Shown: positions 1-8,737, counted from the stretch's first letter. The stretch: 64,000 nt of DNA from JASJBU01 sp963797085 (GCA_963797085.1 CAWCOA010000026.1:255563-319562), one strand, 5' to 3'. Notes: a model not told the origin generated them from the letters alone. Numbers and translations are program-made.

Positions 1-747
1 CTTAATCGTTGCCACGATGGCATGCTGGTCATAATCCCATCCTTGGCTGTCAATCGACGCCAGTTTACGCACCAGTGACTCACGGCCATCCGCAGCAACG
101 ATCAATTTGGCCTGTAGGCGACGCCCATCTTTCAAGCTCACCATCGGACTAGCGCCTGTTTCAAGGGTCTCGATCTCCACGGGACAGAGACGCGTTACAT
201 TGTCTAGCTCCCCCAACCGCTCCCAGAGCGCAAGTTGGGTCACCCTGTTCTCAACGATATGACCAAGATTTGGTTCACCAATATCGGCCGCACTAAAGTG
301 AATACTGCCGCCGAACAGGGAAGTTCCAGTGTCACGGGAGGCAGGATGCCGTGAGCGACCGCCGAACAGGGAAGTTCCAGTGTCACGGGAGGCAGGCCGC
401 TCCTGTGCATCCTGCACTCGCGGCATTGGTACATCCCTGTACGGCAGATGCCGTGAGTGACCGTCACCCCCGGCATCCCAGACATGCATATCTGTATAGG
501 GGCTGACACGCAGGTCCTGCATGCGCTGCCATACGCCCAGGTTTTCCAGGATGCGCTGGGAGGCTCTGCTGAGCGCGGAAACCCTCAGGTCCACTTCATC
601 CGCCGGCCATTCTGCCTGAGGTTCACGGGTCTCTAACACACAGACCCCAAAACCTGCTTCGGCAGCGGCACAGCCCAGGGCACTGCCCACCATACCGCCG
701 CCGACGATAATCAGGTCAAAATTCAGTTGAGATGCAAATTCAGACAA
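1..747 (-). CDS. ubiI: UbiI/VisC-type FAD monooxygenase (partial, left edge)
   Basis: Flavin hydroxylase of the UbiH/UbiF/VisC/COQ6 family, acting on the ubiquinone ring; the position just downstream of ubiH matches ubiI (visC) of E. coli. The start is a TTG at 747 preceded by AGGAG, overlapping the ubiH stop by 8 bases. Seen: the FAD-binding GGGMVG motif near residue 14 and the second flavin motif AADGRESLVRKL near the edge. The C-terminal half lies outside the window. Oddity: where relatives go from the MHVWDA segment straight to SIHFSAADIGEPN, about 53 extra residues are present, encoded by a repeat element (307-465). The frame stays open throughout, so the protein may still be made. The assignment to ubiI rather than another paralog rests on gene order. 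Confidence 0.85.
   Translation of the reverse strand, partial: MSEFASQLNFDLIIVGGGMVGSALGCAAAEAGFGVCVLETREPQAEWPADEVDLRVSALSRASQRILENLGVWQRMQDLRVSPYTDMHVWDAGGDGHSRHLPYRDVPMPRVQDAQERPASRDTGTSLFGGRSRHPASRDTGTSLFGGSIHFSAADIGEPNLGHIVENRVTQLALWERLGELDNVTRLCPVEIETLETGASPMVSLKDGRRLQAKLIVAADGRESLVRKLASIDSQGWDYDQHAIVATIK
307..465 (-). repeat. In-frame repeat insertion within ubiI
   Basis: A block of about 159 bases (53 codons) with internal repetition. A 38-base unit at 308-345 is repeated exactly at 359-396 (period 51), and the connecting segment ATGCCGTGAGYGACCG occurs at 346-361 and 448-463. Small inverted repeats flank it (GTAC-rich at 430-441, TGCA-rich at 406-417). Read on the minus strand it encodes the twice-repeated peptide PASRDTGTSLFGG and keeps the host frame. 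Boundaries are inferred by comparison with the usual UbiI sequence. Confidence 0.8.
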
Positions 748-1957
748 TTGGAACTCCTCTTGCCAGGCGGGGCAGACGTCCATTTAAACCCATGAACTGT
801 TTTGCCACCAGATGTTTCAATCCTGGTGTCACATCCACCCCAAGCAAACCACAGTTGCGCACCAGGCGCAGGGGCGTCAATGGATTTGCAAACAGCCTGG
901 CGAGGATATCAGTGATCATAACCACTCTGTTCTGATCCTGCCGACGCCATTCGGCATAGCGTTGCAGGTTTGCAAGCTGGCCCGGATTGCCCGATGACCC
1001 TGCATGGTCAGTCAAAACATCAGCCAGAACCGCCACATCCCTGATCCCCAGATTGAAGCCCTGACCAGTTACCGGATGCACGGTATGCGAAGCGTTGCCA
1101 ATTAAAGCAACATTTGGACGCACCTGTTCCTTTACCTGCCGCATAATAAGTGGATAGGCAACCCGTTTTCCAATCTTGATCAGTTTACCCAGCCGGTATC
1201 CAAAACGCTGTTGCAGGCAAGCCAGGAAATCATCATCATCCAATGCCATCAGCTCAGGCGCCTGCCCTTCCTTTGCCGTCCAAACCAGCGAACATCGCCC
1301 TCCCGTCATCGGCAAAATCGCCAATGGACCTGAATCGGTAAAACGCTCATAGGCCACTCCACGATGCGGTCGTTCAGCTGTGACATTCGCGATTATGGCT
1401 GTCTGGCCATAGGTTGTTTCCCTGACGGGTATTGATAATATGGATCTGACTACTGAGTCACCGCCATCCGCCGCCACCAGCAATCTAGTAGACACTGATC
1501 GCTTCTCGCTGTCTGAATAAATGCTGGCTTCAACACCAGTCTCATGCAATTGCAAACTGTGTAAACTGGCGGGGCAGATCAGCTCTACATCCGCCAAATC
1601 TCCCAGTCCTTTCAATAGAACCTGACCCAGAGCTCGCGCTGCAACGACATAACCCAGCGCCTCTACGCCCTCCTCCCGGTGATTGAGGCGGGTAAATCCA
1701 AAATGCCCGCGATCGGAAATATGCACATCAAGAATCGGCTCAACCTCAGAACTCAGCCCCCCCCAGAGTCCCATGGCCTGCAAGATCTGGCGGGTTCCCC
1801 AGGACAGGGCCAACACCCGATCGTCATAACTCGGCTGATTCTCCGCATGGTATTCGAAGGCCTCTAAGACCCCGATCTTGAGTCCCTGCCCACTGATCGC
1901 CTTGGCTAGACTCGCACCCACCATGCCGCCACCTACAATCAGAACATCGTAGTCCAT
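740..1957 (-). CDS. ubiH: 2-octaprenyl-6-methoxyphenol hydroxylase UbiH
   Basis: FAD-dependent aromatic hydroxylase of ubiquinone biosynthesis, 405 residues, the usual length. The N-terminal Rossmann motif VGGGMVGASLAKA is at residues 8-20. The second flavin motif is AADGGDSVVRS. The C-terminal FAD/ribityl motif reads GNASHTVHPVTGQGFNLG, with GN where many relatives have GD. It starts with ATG at 1957, 7 bases after the pepP stop, and its stop overlaps the ubiI start, giving a pepP-ubiH-ubiI operon as in E. coli. Gene order separates it from the paralog ubiI; the motifs alone do not. Confidence 0.9.
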   Translation of the reverse strand: MDYDVLIVGGGMVGASLAKAISGQGLKIGVLEAFEYHAENQPSYDDRVLALSWGTRQILQAMGLWGGLSSEVEPILDVHISDRGHFGFTRLNHREEGVEALGYVVAARALGQVLLKGLGDLADVELICPASLHSLQLHETGVEASIYSDSEKRSVSTRLLVAADGGDSVVRSILSIPVRETTYGQTAIIANVTAERPHRGVAYERFTDSGPLAILPMTGGRCSLVWTAKEGQAPELMALDDDDFLACLQQRFGYRLGKLIKIGKRVAYPLIMRQVKEQVRPNVALIGNASHTVHPVTGQGFNLGIRDVAVLADVLTDHAGSSGNPGQLANLQRYAEWRRQDQNRVVMITDILARLFANPLTPLRLVRNCGLLGVDVTPGLKHLVAKQFMGLNGRLPRLARGVPIV

Positions 1958-1964
1958 TGTCTCT

Positions 1965-3272
1965 TCAACCTGCCATAATGGCTTCTATCTCATCAACCGA
2001 CTTTGCGATACCCCTGGTCAACACATCCGCGCCGTCCTTAGTCACGAGAACGTCATCTTCGATACGGATACCAATATCCCACCATTTCTTCGCTACGCCT
2101 CTGGTGCCCGCCGGTATATAGAGCCCAGGCTCCACAGTCAGCACCATGCCCGCTTCCAGTAAACGCCAAGCCCCGTCGACTTTGTAATCCCCGACATCAT
2201 GCACATCCAACCCGAGCCAATGCCCGGTGCGATGGGGAAAGAATCTTTTGTATTTCTCTTCACGAATCAGTTTAGGCACCGAACCTTTCAAGATACCCAG
2301 TTTTACCAGTCCACGGGTGATGGTTCTGACCGCAGCATTATGTGGGTCGTTCCAGTGATTTCCTGGCCTGACTTTATTGATTGCAGCCTCCTGACCCGCC
2401 AATACCAGCTCATAGAGCTGCCTCTGCGGCTCTGTAAACACGCCGTTTACTGGATATGTACGAGTGATGTCAGAAGCATAATATTCCATTTCACAACCTG
2501 CATCGATCAACAGCATGTCTCCATCCTGCAGCCGGTCACGATTATCAATGTAATGCAGCACACAGGCATTGGCACCACCGCCAACAATCGACGGATAAGC
2601 CTGAAACCTGGCCCCCCGCTCTGTGCAACCAGCATTGAATACGCCTTCAAGCTGGTACTCCCAGACACCGGGTTTGCATGCCTGCATGACCTTTTTGTGC
2701 GTTGCTGCAGAGATGTGCGCAGCCTGGCGCATGACCTTCAGCTCTGAACGACTCTTGAAGAGCCGCATCTCATGCAGATAATGGTCAAGCGCGATGATCT
2801 CCGCCGGCCCCTGCGCACCAGACCGGGACTCGCAACGTATGTGATTGATCCAAGCCGATAGACGCTTATCCAGATCAGCATTACAGCCCATAGCATAAAA
2901 AACTCGCTCACACTGTTCCATCATACGCGGCAGGATATCGTCCAGGTCGCCTATTGGAAAAGCATCATCAGCATCATACAGCTCAACTGCGCCCTCCTGA
3001 CCCGCGCGCGCGCCATCCCACTGTTCCATTTTAGGATCTCGTTCGCGATTAAAGATTATGTATTCCGCCTGTTTTCTACCTGGTATTAAGACCAGAACAG
3101 CTTCGGGCTCAGAAAATCCGGTCAGATAGTAGAAATCACTGTCCGGCCTGTAAGGGTAATGCACATCACGATTTCTGATCAGTAATGGTGCCGTGGGCAG
3201 AATCGCGATGCTGCCAGGCCCCATCATCCGCATCAACTCACGCCGGCGGCGCTTGAATTCACTTTTAATCAT
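1965..3272 (-). CDS. pepP: Xaa-Pro aminopeptidase PepP
   Basis: Cytoplasmic M24 metallopeptidase that removes N-terminal residues preceding proline; 435 residues, standard length. An N-terminal aminopeptidase-P domain (about 1-170, with PHYPYRPDSDFYYLTGF-like segment) precedes the pita-bread catalytic domain. The five metal ligands are visible: Asp in LLIDAGCE, Asp in ASDITR, His in HRTGHWLGLDVHDVG, Glu in TVEPGLYI and Glu in IRIEDDV. The start overlaps the end of ygfB by 8 bases, indicating translational coupling in the ygfB-pepP-ubiH-ubiI operon. Confidence 0.95.
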   Translation of the reverse strand: MIKSEFKRRRRELMRMMGPGSIAILPTAPLLIRNRDVHYPYRPDSDFYYLTGFSEPEAVLVLIPGRKQAEYIIFNRERDPKMEQWDGARAGQEGAVELYDADDAFPIGDLDDILPRMMEQCERVFYAMGCNADLDKRLSAWINHIRCESRSGAQGPAEIIALDHYLHEMRLFKSRSELKVMRQAAHISAATHKKVMQACKPGVWEYQLEGVFNAGCTERGARFQAYPSIVGGGANACVLHYIDNRDRLQDGDMLLIDAGCEMEYYASDITRTYPVNGVFTEPQRQLYELVLAGQEAAINKVRPGNHWNDPHNAAVRTITRGLVKLGILKGSVPKLIREEKYKRFFPHRTGHWLGLDVHDVGDYKVDGAWRLLEAGMVLTVEPGLYIPAGTRGVAKKWWDIGIRIEDDVLVTKDGADVLTRGIAKSVDEIEAIMAG

Positions 3273-3826
3273 CTGTTCGCTCCCGGTGCGTTGCCAATGC
3301 TTCCCAGATTAAGAGTGCAGCCAACTTTAGGAATTCCTCCAAATCCACAAATGCCGCTTCAGATTCCTCTTCCGCTTCTATATTTTCATGATCTAATTTG
3401 CTGATCTCGGCGATATCCTGCATGGCCTCCTTTGCATCACCCGCAAATTGCTCCTCCGATAGACCCGCCAGACCAAGACCATAGAGATAACCCTGACACC
3501 ATTCAGTCAAACGCCTTGCTCGCAATGGCAGAGAAAACTCATCGTCCGGAAGATAGGGTGTAAATCCCAGATCATCACTGGTCATTTGATCCCGAGTCAC
3601 TTGATAGAGTTGCCCAAGTAATTGGCGTGTTTCTTTCACCAGCAGATCATCAGAAGATCGATTTTCAAACAACTCGGCAAACCATGCTGCATGAGCGTCT
3701 GAATGGCCGGCACAGAGAAGTCCGCAGATCACCCCATGCACCTCACTCGCCGTGACATCCAACTCAATGGAGTCCAGCAGATTGATCGAAACGCTCGTAG
3801 GGTGGCAATTTGGGAGTTAGAGTCAT
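3265..3826 (-). CDS. ygfB: YgfB/UPF0149 family protein (apparent frameshift near start)
   Basis: Conserved protein of the YgfB (UPF0149) family, always upstream of pepP; its cellular role is not settled. The open frame from a TTG at 3762 gives 165 residues with the family signature TASEVHGVICGLLCAG and an acidic C-terminal helix region. The better start is the ATG at 3826, which reads MTLTPKLPPYERFDQ and then runs out of frame; removing one base at about 3781 joins it directly to LLDSIELDVTASEVHG, the expected N-terminus of the family. The extra base is therefore probably a sequence error or a very recent mutation. Without it the protein is about 186 residues. Confidence 0.8.
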
Positions 3827-3920
3827 CAGCTTTTATTTATCGCCCCACAGGTTAGAGCTAAATCATATCATGCAGTGATAAGGATTGACCCATAGAAGCG
3901 TGCCCACTATATTGACTGCC

Positions 3921-4154
3921 ATGAGCAAACCAGACTCTTCAAATAATGCTGATCTCGATCTAAACAAACTCGAAGTACGGGTCGAGGAATTAATACGCGC
4001 CTGTTCGTATCTAAAGGATGAGAATAAATCCCTGCGCATGCGACAGGACAATCTCGTTGCCGAGCGCGCAGCGTTGATTGAAAAAACAGAACTCGCACGT
4101 ACCCGAGTAGAGGCAATGATTTCACGATTAAAGGCTATGGAATCCACCCAGTGA
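3921..4154 (+). CDS. ZapB-like coiled-coil protein (TIGR02449 type)
   Basis: Small coiled-coil protein of 77 residues, placed directly before zapA as in many gammaproteobacteria, where this family is annotated as a cell-division or TIGR02449 protein. From residue 10 on it is a continuous amphipathic helix (LDLNKLEVRVEELIRACSYL onward) with heptad leucines. The ATG at 3921 was chosen over an upstream TTG at 3885 because the extra residues do not fit the coiled coil. Its stop overlaps the zapA start (GTGA), so the two are translationally coupled. Function in Z-ring organisation is inferred from context. Confidence 0.8.
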   Translation: MSKPDSSNNADLDLNKLEVRVEELIRACSYLKDENKSLRMRQDNLVAERAALIEKTELARTRVEAMISRLKAMESTQ

Positions 4155-4465
4155 GCGAAGCACAAATTCCTATCACCGTCACGATTCTCGACAAGGAATA
4201 CCGAATAGCATGCGGCCCTGATGAAAGTGAACCCTTGCTTCAATCCGCTCGTTTGGTTGATGATAAAATGCGTGAGGTGCGTAACGCAGGCCGCGTAATC
4301 GGCACAGAACGCATCGCAGTCATGGTTGCGCTCAACATTGCCCATGAACTGCTGGACATAAAACAAGACAAAAGCCACGACGCAAAAACTATTACCCGGC
4401 GCATCCAGAGTCTCCAGGAAAAAATTGAATTAGCACTCAACACGAGTAATCAACTGGAACTTTAG
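4151..4465 (+). CDS. zapA: Cell division protein ZapA
   Basis: ZapA crosslinks FtsZ protofilaments at the division site. The 104-residue product has the characteristic beta-hairpin start VTILDKEYRIACGPDE followed by LLQSARLVDDKMREVR and the segment TERIAVMVALNIAHELL, then a C-terminal coiled coil. The start is GTG at 4151, inside the stop of the preceding gene (GTGA overlap). The gene is followed by 6S RNA and fau, the classic zapA-ssrS-fau arrangement. Confidence 0.93.
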   Translation: MSEAQIPITVTILDKEYRIACGPDESEPLLQSARLVDDKMREVRNAGRVIGTERIAVMVALNIAHELLDIKQDKSHDAKTITRRIQSLQEKIELALNTSNQLEL

Positions 4466-4490
4466 TCCATTTAGGTTTAGCCTTATACCA

Positions 4491-4681
4491 AGACATCCCC
4501 TGCGGTGCTCGTTAGTTACCCGGGTATTTTCTTGAGCCTAATTGCTACCCTGGGAGCATAATGCTGATGCTGGTGTGCATATCCGCATCCTAGCGGGGAG
4601 CCTGAGGCATCACTGTTGTTCCCACTTGAACCTTCCGGTTCAGGAACAAAGGTTTACGACGGCACAGGCGGGGGATGTCTT
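4491..4681 (+). ncRNA. ssrS: 6S RNA
   Basis: 6S RNA sequesters the sigma-70 RNA polymerase holoenzyme by mimicking an open promoter. The ends pair in a closing stem (AGACATCCCCTGC at 4491 with GCGGGGGATGTCT ending about 4681), and the conserved 3' segment CACTTGAACCTTCCGGTTCA (4623-4642) matches the equivalent hairpin of E. coli 6S RNA. It sits between zapA and fau, its conserved locus. The ends are estimated from the stem and are uncertain by a few bases. Confidence 0.88.
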
Positions 4682-4701
4682 CTTCACTCAGTCTCTTGAA
4701 T

Positions 4702-5304
4702 ATGAATACTCAGCAACTGAGAAAAACCATCCGCAGCAACCGTCGCCAACTCAGCGATCAGACACTCAGAATCCACAGTAACCTGATGGCCAAGCAGGCT
4801 AATGCCTGCCATCCCCTGCAACACAGCAAACGTATCGCATTTTATTTTGCAAATGATGGCGAAATGGACCCGGAGCCTCTGGTCCAACGCGCAATGCGAG
4901 CCGGCAAGCGCTGCTATTTTCCCGTATTGCGAGACCGACCAGCCAAATCTCTATGGTTCAGCGCATATAAAAGACATAATCCGCTGGCACTCAATCGATT
5001 TGGTATCCCTGAACCTTCATCATCAGGCAACCGGGTTACCATGCCTTGGGGGCTGGACATTATCATTCTGCCTCTGGTTGCATTTGATTTGTTCGGTAAC
5101 CGGTTAGGCATGGGTGGTGGTTATTATGACCGTACGCTCTCCTTTAAACTGAAACGAAGTCACTGGAAGGGACCAAAACTTATCGGCATTGCCCATGAAT
5201 TACAACGCGTTGATACGCTTCCTGCAAATGACTGGGATATACCCCTTGATGCAGTGATAACAGAAAAGCAACTGTATCAATTCACCAATACATCTTGCCA
5301 ATAA
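4702..5304 (+). CDS. fau: 5-formyltetrahydrofolate cyclo-ligase (YgfA/Fau)
   Basis: Converts 5-formyl-THF to 5,10-methenyl-THF with ATP. The 200-residue product has the N-terminal basic helix LRKTIRSNRRQL, the segment PLVAFDLFGNRLGMGGGYYD that carries the nucleotide-binding GMGGGYYD motif, and the C-terminal IPLDAVITE. The ATG at 4702 was preferred over the in-frame ATG at 4675, because the latter lies inside the 3' strand of the 6S RNA closing stem. The link with 6S RNA (co-transcription in E. coli) is known for this locus. Confidence 0.92.
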   Translation: MNTQQLRKTIRSNRRQLSDQTLRIHSNLMAKQANACHPLQHSKRIAFYFANDGEMDPEPLVQRAMRAGKRCYFPVLRDRPAKSLWFSAYKRHNPLALNRFGIPEPSSSGNRVTMPWGLDIIILPLVAFDLFGNRLGMGGGYYDRTLSFKLKRSHWKGPKLIGIAHELQRVDTLPANDWDIPLDAVITEKQLYQFTNTSCQ

Positions 5305-5745
5305 TTCAATTTACTTAATCATCTTATGAAATATGTAAGTTTCAATACTCCTAGCTTCAATCTTTAAAACAATACCACAAACCAAGCCACTACTTTATAA
5401 CAACCAATATCCCCAAGCGCCTTTACAAATCACAGGCTAGATTACGATTTATCTTCAGCCTATGTTAACGATGCAAGACCGCTTTAAATGATAAGTCTGA
5501 TCAGTGATTTTATTGATTAACAAAACATCACCCTGACATGTCTCAACATTATTTTCGTAACAATTAACAGCACATTCTTTTTGAATGCCTTTACATGCAT
5601 CTAATAATTCACCATCTTATTGCCCTAATAATTGAGCAACAAATTGAATTAAATAAGAAAAAATCAACTATATCCCTGGATTTTTATAAAAGCTGAATTA
5701 TACTCTTGACATCTATTAAACAGATCTGCTGAGAGGATCAACAAA
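5305..5745. other. AT-rich intergenic region
   Basis: About 440 bases with much lower GC content than the neighbours and no convincing gene. The 3' part contains plausible promoter-like sequences (TATACT at about 5699 and TTGACA at about 5707) before the lysine/alanine-repeat gene, which has a GAGAGG ribosome-binding site. No RNA gene was recognised. Confidence 0.5.
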
Positions 5746-6141
5746 ATGGTGAAGAAGAAAGCCACAAAAAAGAAGGCTGCAGTGAAACGTAAAGTTACCG
5801 CAAAGAAAAAAGTCATAACAAAGAAAAAGGTCGCAGCCAAAAAGAAAGTGGCAAAGAAAAAAGCAACTATTAAAAAGAAAGCAGCTGGAAAGAAAAAAGT
5901 AGCAACAAAGAAAAAAGTTGCTAAGAAGAAAGTTGCAAAGAAAAAGTCAGTCAGCAAAAAAAAGGTCGCGGCTAAAAAGAAAACCGTAGCAAAAAAGAAG
6001 GCGGCCACCAAGAAAAAAGCAACCGTAAAGAAAAAAACCACCGTTAAAAAGAAAGCAACCGCGAAGAAAAAAGTGGCTACGAAAAAACGCCCACTTAGGC
6101 CCAGAAAAGTTACACCGCGCAAAAAGAAAGTGGCCCGTTAA
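5746..6141 (+). CDS. Lysine/alanine-repeat histone H1-like protein
   Basis: A 131-residue, extremely basic protein made almost entirely of KKK-A/V repeats (units such as KKKVA and KKKAT, roughly every five residues), ending in RPLRPRKVTPRKKKVAR. This resembles the C-terminal tails of bacterial histone H1-like and AlgP-type proteins, which bind DNA non-specifically; that role is inferred from composition only. A GAGAGG ribosome-binding site lies 8 bases before the ATG, and a strong terminator follows. The coding strand is purine-rich (AAA/AAG runs), which makes it prone to slippage and length variation. The mirrored minus-strand frame is a composition artefact. Confidence 0.8.
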   Translation: MVKKKATKKKAAVKRKVTAKKKVITKKKVAAKKKVAKKKATIKKKAAGKKKVATKKKVAKKKVAKKKSVSKKKVAAKKKTVAKKKAATKKKATVKKKTTVKKKATAKKKVATKKRPLRPRKVTPRKKKVAR

Positions 6142-6158
6142 CACCTATCAACAACTAA

Positions 6159-6187
6159 AGAACCCCGCGCCGCGGGGTTCTTTTTTG
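6159..6187 (+). terminator. Rho-independent terminator
   Basis: Perfect stem AAGAACCCCGCG/CGCGGGGTTCTT followed by a run of T, 18 bases after the stop of the lysine/alanine-repeat gene. Confidence 0.92.
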
Positions 6188-6301
6188 CTCTCGCTTTAAT
6201 CAAGGCAGTCCTCTAGACGCCTGCCAGGAAAAGGAGTTCCAATCAAATCATCTTGGTTGCGTCCATCACCTGATGAGTTCAAGTATGAATTCGCAGGCTT
6301 C

Positions 6302-7831
6302 TTAATATTGACCCACCCCGGCAAACAACTGATATGCCGGATTATTACTTTCATCCCAGAATGGGTACTCCAGTCCCTTCAAGAGCTTAATGAAATTGCC
6401 CTTCTCTGTGGCCGGCACTTGTATCCCCATCAAGACTCGTCCGTAGGCCGCCCCATGATTTCGATAATGGAAGAGACTGATATTCCACTGGTTGCCGAGA
6501 CTGCTTAAAAAAAACATCAGCGCCCCTGGCCTCTCAGGAAACTCAAAACGCACCAGGCTTTCATCCTCCAAACCCGTTGCATGTCCCCCTACCATATAAC
6601 GGATGTGAAGCTTGGCGGTTTCATTGTCTGTCATATCCACAATGGAATAGTTTTTTTCTTCAAAGCGACCGATCAACTCATCCCGTTCTTTGTCGCCCTG
6701 ACGTAACTCTACTCCCACAAAAATCTGTGCGGTATTGGTATCGGAATATCGATAGTTAAATTCAGTGATACTGCGCTTGCCAATCAACTTGCAAAACTGT
6801 AAGAAACTCCCCGGTCGCTCAGGTATCTGCACCGCAAATAATGCTTCACGCCTTTCTCCAAACTCTGCACGTTCAGCCACATGGCGTAGCCTGTCAAAAT
6901 TGATATTTGCACCACTCTCAATGGCTACAAGATCAACATCTTTGACGCCCTCTCTAGCTACATATTTTTTTAGACCAGCCACTGACAATGCACCAGCAGG
7001 TTCGGCAATAGTGCGTGTATCATCGAAGATATCCTTAATCGCCGCACACATCTCATCCGCACTCACCAAGACAACTTCATCCACAACCTTTCTGGCCACC
7101 CTGAACGTTTCCTTGCCGATCTGTCTAACGGCCACCCCGTCTGCGAAGATTCCTACCTGCTTAAGAATAACGCGACGATTTGCTTCCAATGCACAATACA
7201 GGGTCGGCGCGTCATCCGGTTCAACGCCAATCACCTTGACTTGTGGATAGACATACTTGATGTAAGCACCTACACCGGCAATCAGGCCGCCGCCGCCGAC
7301 AGGTACGAACACTGCCTTTGGTGGTTCAGGATGCTGACGAATGATCTCCATGCCGATAGTACCCTGCCCGGCAATGACATCAGGATCATCAAACGGGTGG
7401 ATAGTGGTCATTCCATTCTCTTCTGCCAATTTCTGGGAATGAGCATAGGCATCATCATAGGAATCGCCACTCAGGACAATCTTTGCGCCAAGGTTCTTTA
7501 CCGCCTGAACTTTGATAGGAGGCGTGGTTTGCGGCATGACTATCAGCGCCTGAATCCTCAATTCACGGGCAGCGAGCGCTACGCCCTGTGCATGATTCCC
7601 TGCGGATGCCGCAATGACGCCCCTCTCCCGGACCGAAGGGGCAAGGTTGATTATCTTGTTATAGGCACCTCTCAACTTGAATGAAAATACCGGCTGCAGA
7701 TCTTCGCGTTTCAGAAAAATGTTGTTGCCCAGGCGCCTGGAAAGAATTCCCGCACGGTCCAATGGCGTTTCCCTGGCCACATCATAGACACGGGCCCGAA
7801 GGATTCTTTCGATATAAGTCTGCGGCATCAT
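6302..7831 (-). CDS. ilvA: Threonine ammonia-lyase, biosynthetic (IlvA)
   Basis: PLP enzyme that deaminates threonine to 2-oxobutyrate, the first step to isoleucine. It has 509 residues, the full biosynthetic length. The PLP lysine is in FSFKLRGAYNK, the phosphate-binding glycine loop is VPVGGGGLIAG, and two C-terminal ACT-like regulatory domains follow (about 330-509; ALFAVQIPERPGSFLQF and LVRFEFPERPGALMFFL), the site of isoleucine feedback inhibition in the family. CGGAG precedes the ATG. It faces rpiA across 173 bases, a common gammaproteobacterial pairing. Confidence 0.96.
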   Translation of the reverse strand: MMPQTYIERILRARVYDVARETPLDRAGILSRRLGNNIFLKREDLQPVFSFKLRGAYNKIINLAPSVRERGVIAASAGNHAQGVALAARELRIQALIVMPQTTPPIKVQAVKNLGAKIVLSGDSYDDAYAHSQKLAEENGMTTIHPFDDPDVIAGQGTIGMEIIRQHPEPPKAVFVPVGGGGLIAGVGAYIKYVYPQVKVIGVEPDDAPTLYCALEANRRVILKQVGIFADGVAVRQIGKETFRVARKVVDEVVLVSADEMCAAIKDIFDDTRTIAEPAGALSVAGLKKYVAREGVKDVDLVAIESGANINFDRLRHVAERAEFGERREALFAVQIPERPGSFLQFCKLIGKRSITEFNYRYSDTNTAQIFVGVELRQGDKERDELIGRFEEKNYSIVDMTDNETAKLHIRYMVGGHATGLEDESLVRFEFPERPGALMFFLSSLGNQWNISLFHYRNHGAAYGRVLMGIQVPATEKGNFIKLLKGLEYPFWDESNNPAYQLFAGVGQY

Positions 7832-8004
7832 TTGACTCCGAAAAACAGAATAAACCTGACATCAACCAGGGGCATGGGTATCATTACCCTAATCTAAGCA
7901 ATTCAACCAGAAAATCATTTGCGGCACACCTTTGCAAAGTAATTTGTTTCAAAAAGAAACAGGCACGCAAGCGAATGCAGCCGAAATCTAGCGGGAGCTA
8001 ATCA

Positions 8005-8664
8005 ATGAATGCAGACGAAATGAAAAAAATGGCCGCAAAGGCTGCGCTCGAATATGTCGATGGTGGAATCGTCGGTGTCGGTACCGGCTCGACCGTCAAT
8101 CATTTCATTGACTACCTGGCCACTATCAAAAACAAGATCGAAGGCGCGGTCTCCAGCTCGGAGGTCTCAACCGAACGCATGAAAGACCACGGCATTCACG
8201 TTATGGACCTGAATGCCGCCGGCGAACTCGACATCTATATCGATGGCGCGGACGAGTCGGATCACAATCTCTCACTGATCAAAGGCGGCGGCGGCGCCCT
8301 GACCCGGGAAAAGATCGTTGCCGGCGCCAGCAGGAGGTTCGTCTGCATCGCAGACGGCAGCAAGCTGGTGGATGTTCTCGGCAAGTTCCCGCTACCGGTG
8401 GAGGTCATTCCCATGGCCCGCAGCCATGTGGCGCGTCAACTGGTGAAAATGGGCGGTACCCCGGTGTGGCGGGAAGATTTCATCACCGACAACGGCAATG
8501 TCATCCTCGATGTACACAACCTGGAGATCACCAAACCCATGGAGATGGAACAGGCAATCAACAATCTCGCCGGCGTGGTCACCACCGGTATCTTTGCACT
8601 GCGAGGGGCGGATGTTTTGATTTTGGGGACTGCTGAGGGAGTGAAGACTGTGTTGCCCAAATAA
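8005..8664 (+). CDS. rpiA: Ribose-5-phosphate isomerase A
   Basis: Interconverts ribose-5-phosphate and ribulose-5-phosphate in the pentose phosphate pathway. The product has 219 residues with the substrate-binding motifs VGVGTGSTVNHFID (about 21-34), DGADESD (about 82-88) and KGGGGALTREK (catalytic glutamate). The ATG at 8005 has GGGAG upstream. The gene is divergent from ilvA. GC-rich codon use contrasts with the AT-rich 120 bases upstream. Confidence 0.96.
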   Translation: MNADEMKKMAAKAALEYVDGGIVGVGTGSTVNHFIDYLATIKNKIEGAVSSSEVSTERMKDHGIHVMDLNAAGELDIYIDGADESDHNLSLIKGGGGALTREKIVAGASRRFVCIADGSKLVDVLGKFPLPVEVIPMARSHVARQLVKMGGTPVWREDFITDNGNVILDVHNLEITKPMEMEQAINNLAGVVTTGIFALRGADVLILGTAEGVKTVLPK

Positions 8665-8679
8665 CTTGATATGCAAAAG

Positions 8680-8709
8680 GACGAAGTTCGAAATGGATTT
8701 CGAACCGTC
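8680..8709 (+). terminator. Hairpin downstream of rpiA
   Basis: GTTCGAAATGGATTTCGAAC (8686-8705) is a perfect inverted repeat with 9-bp arms, extended by GACG/CGTC across a two-base bulge. It lies 15 bases past rpiA and before the convergent toxin gene. No T-run follows, so the terminator role is tentative. Confidence 0.45.
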
Positions 8710-8737
8710 AACTCTGCCACTTTATCGAGTACTGAAC

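Noticed and set aside
240..509. 89-codon minus-strand frame over the ubiI repeat
   Set aside because: It is a shifted reading of the repeat insertion within ubiI; the ubiI frame itself is open across the whole region and fits the family.
5664..6122. 152-codon minus-strand frame rich in Phe/Leu opposite the lysine-repeat gene
   Set aside because: Complement of AAA/AAG codons; a composition artefact that resembles a membrane protein only superficially.
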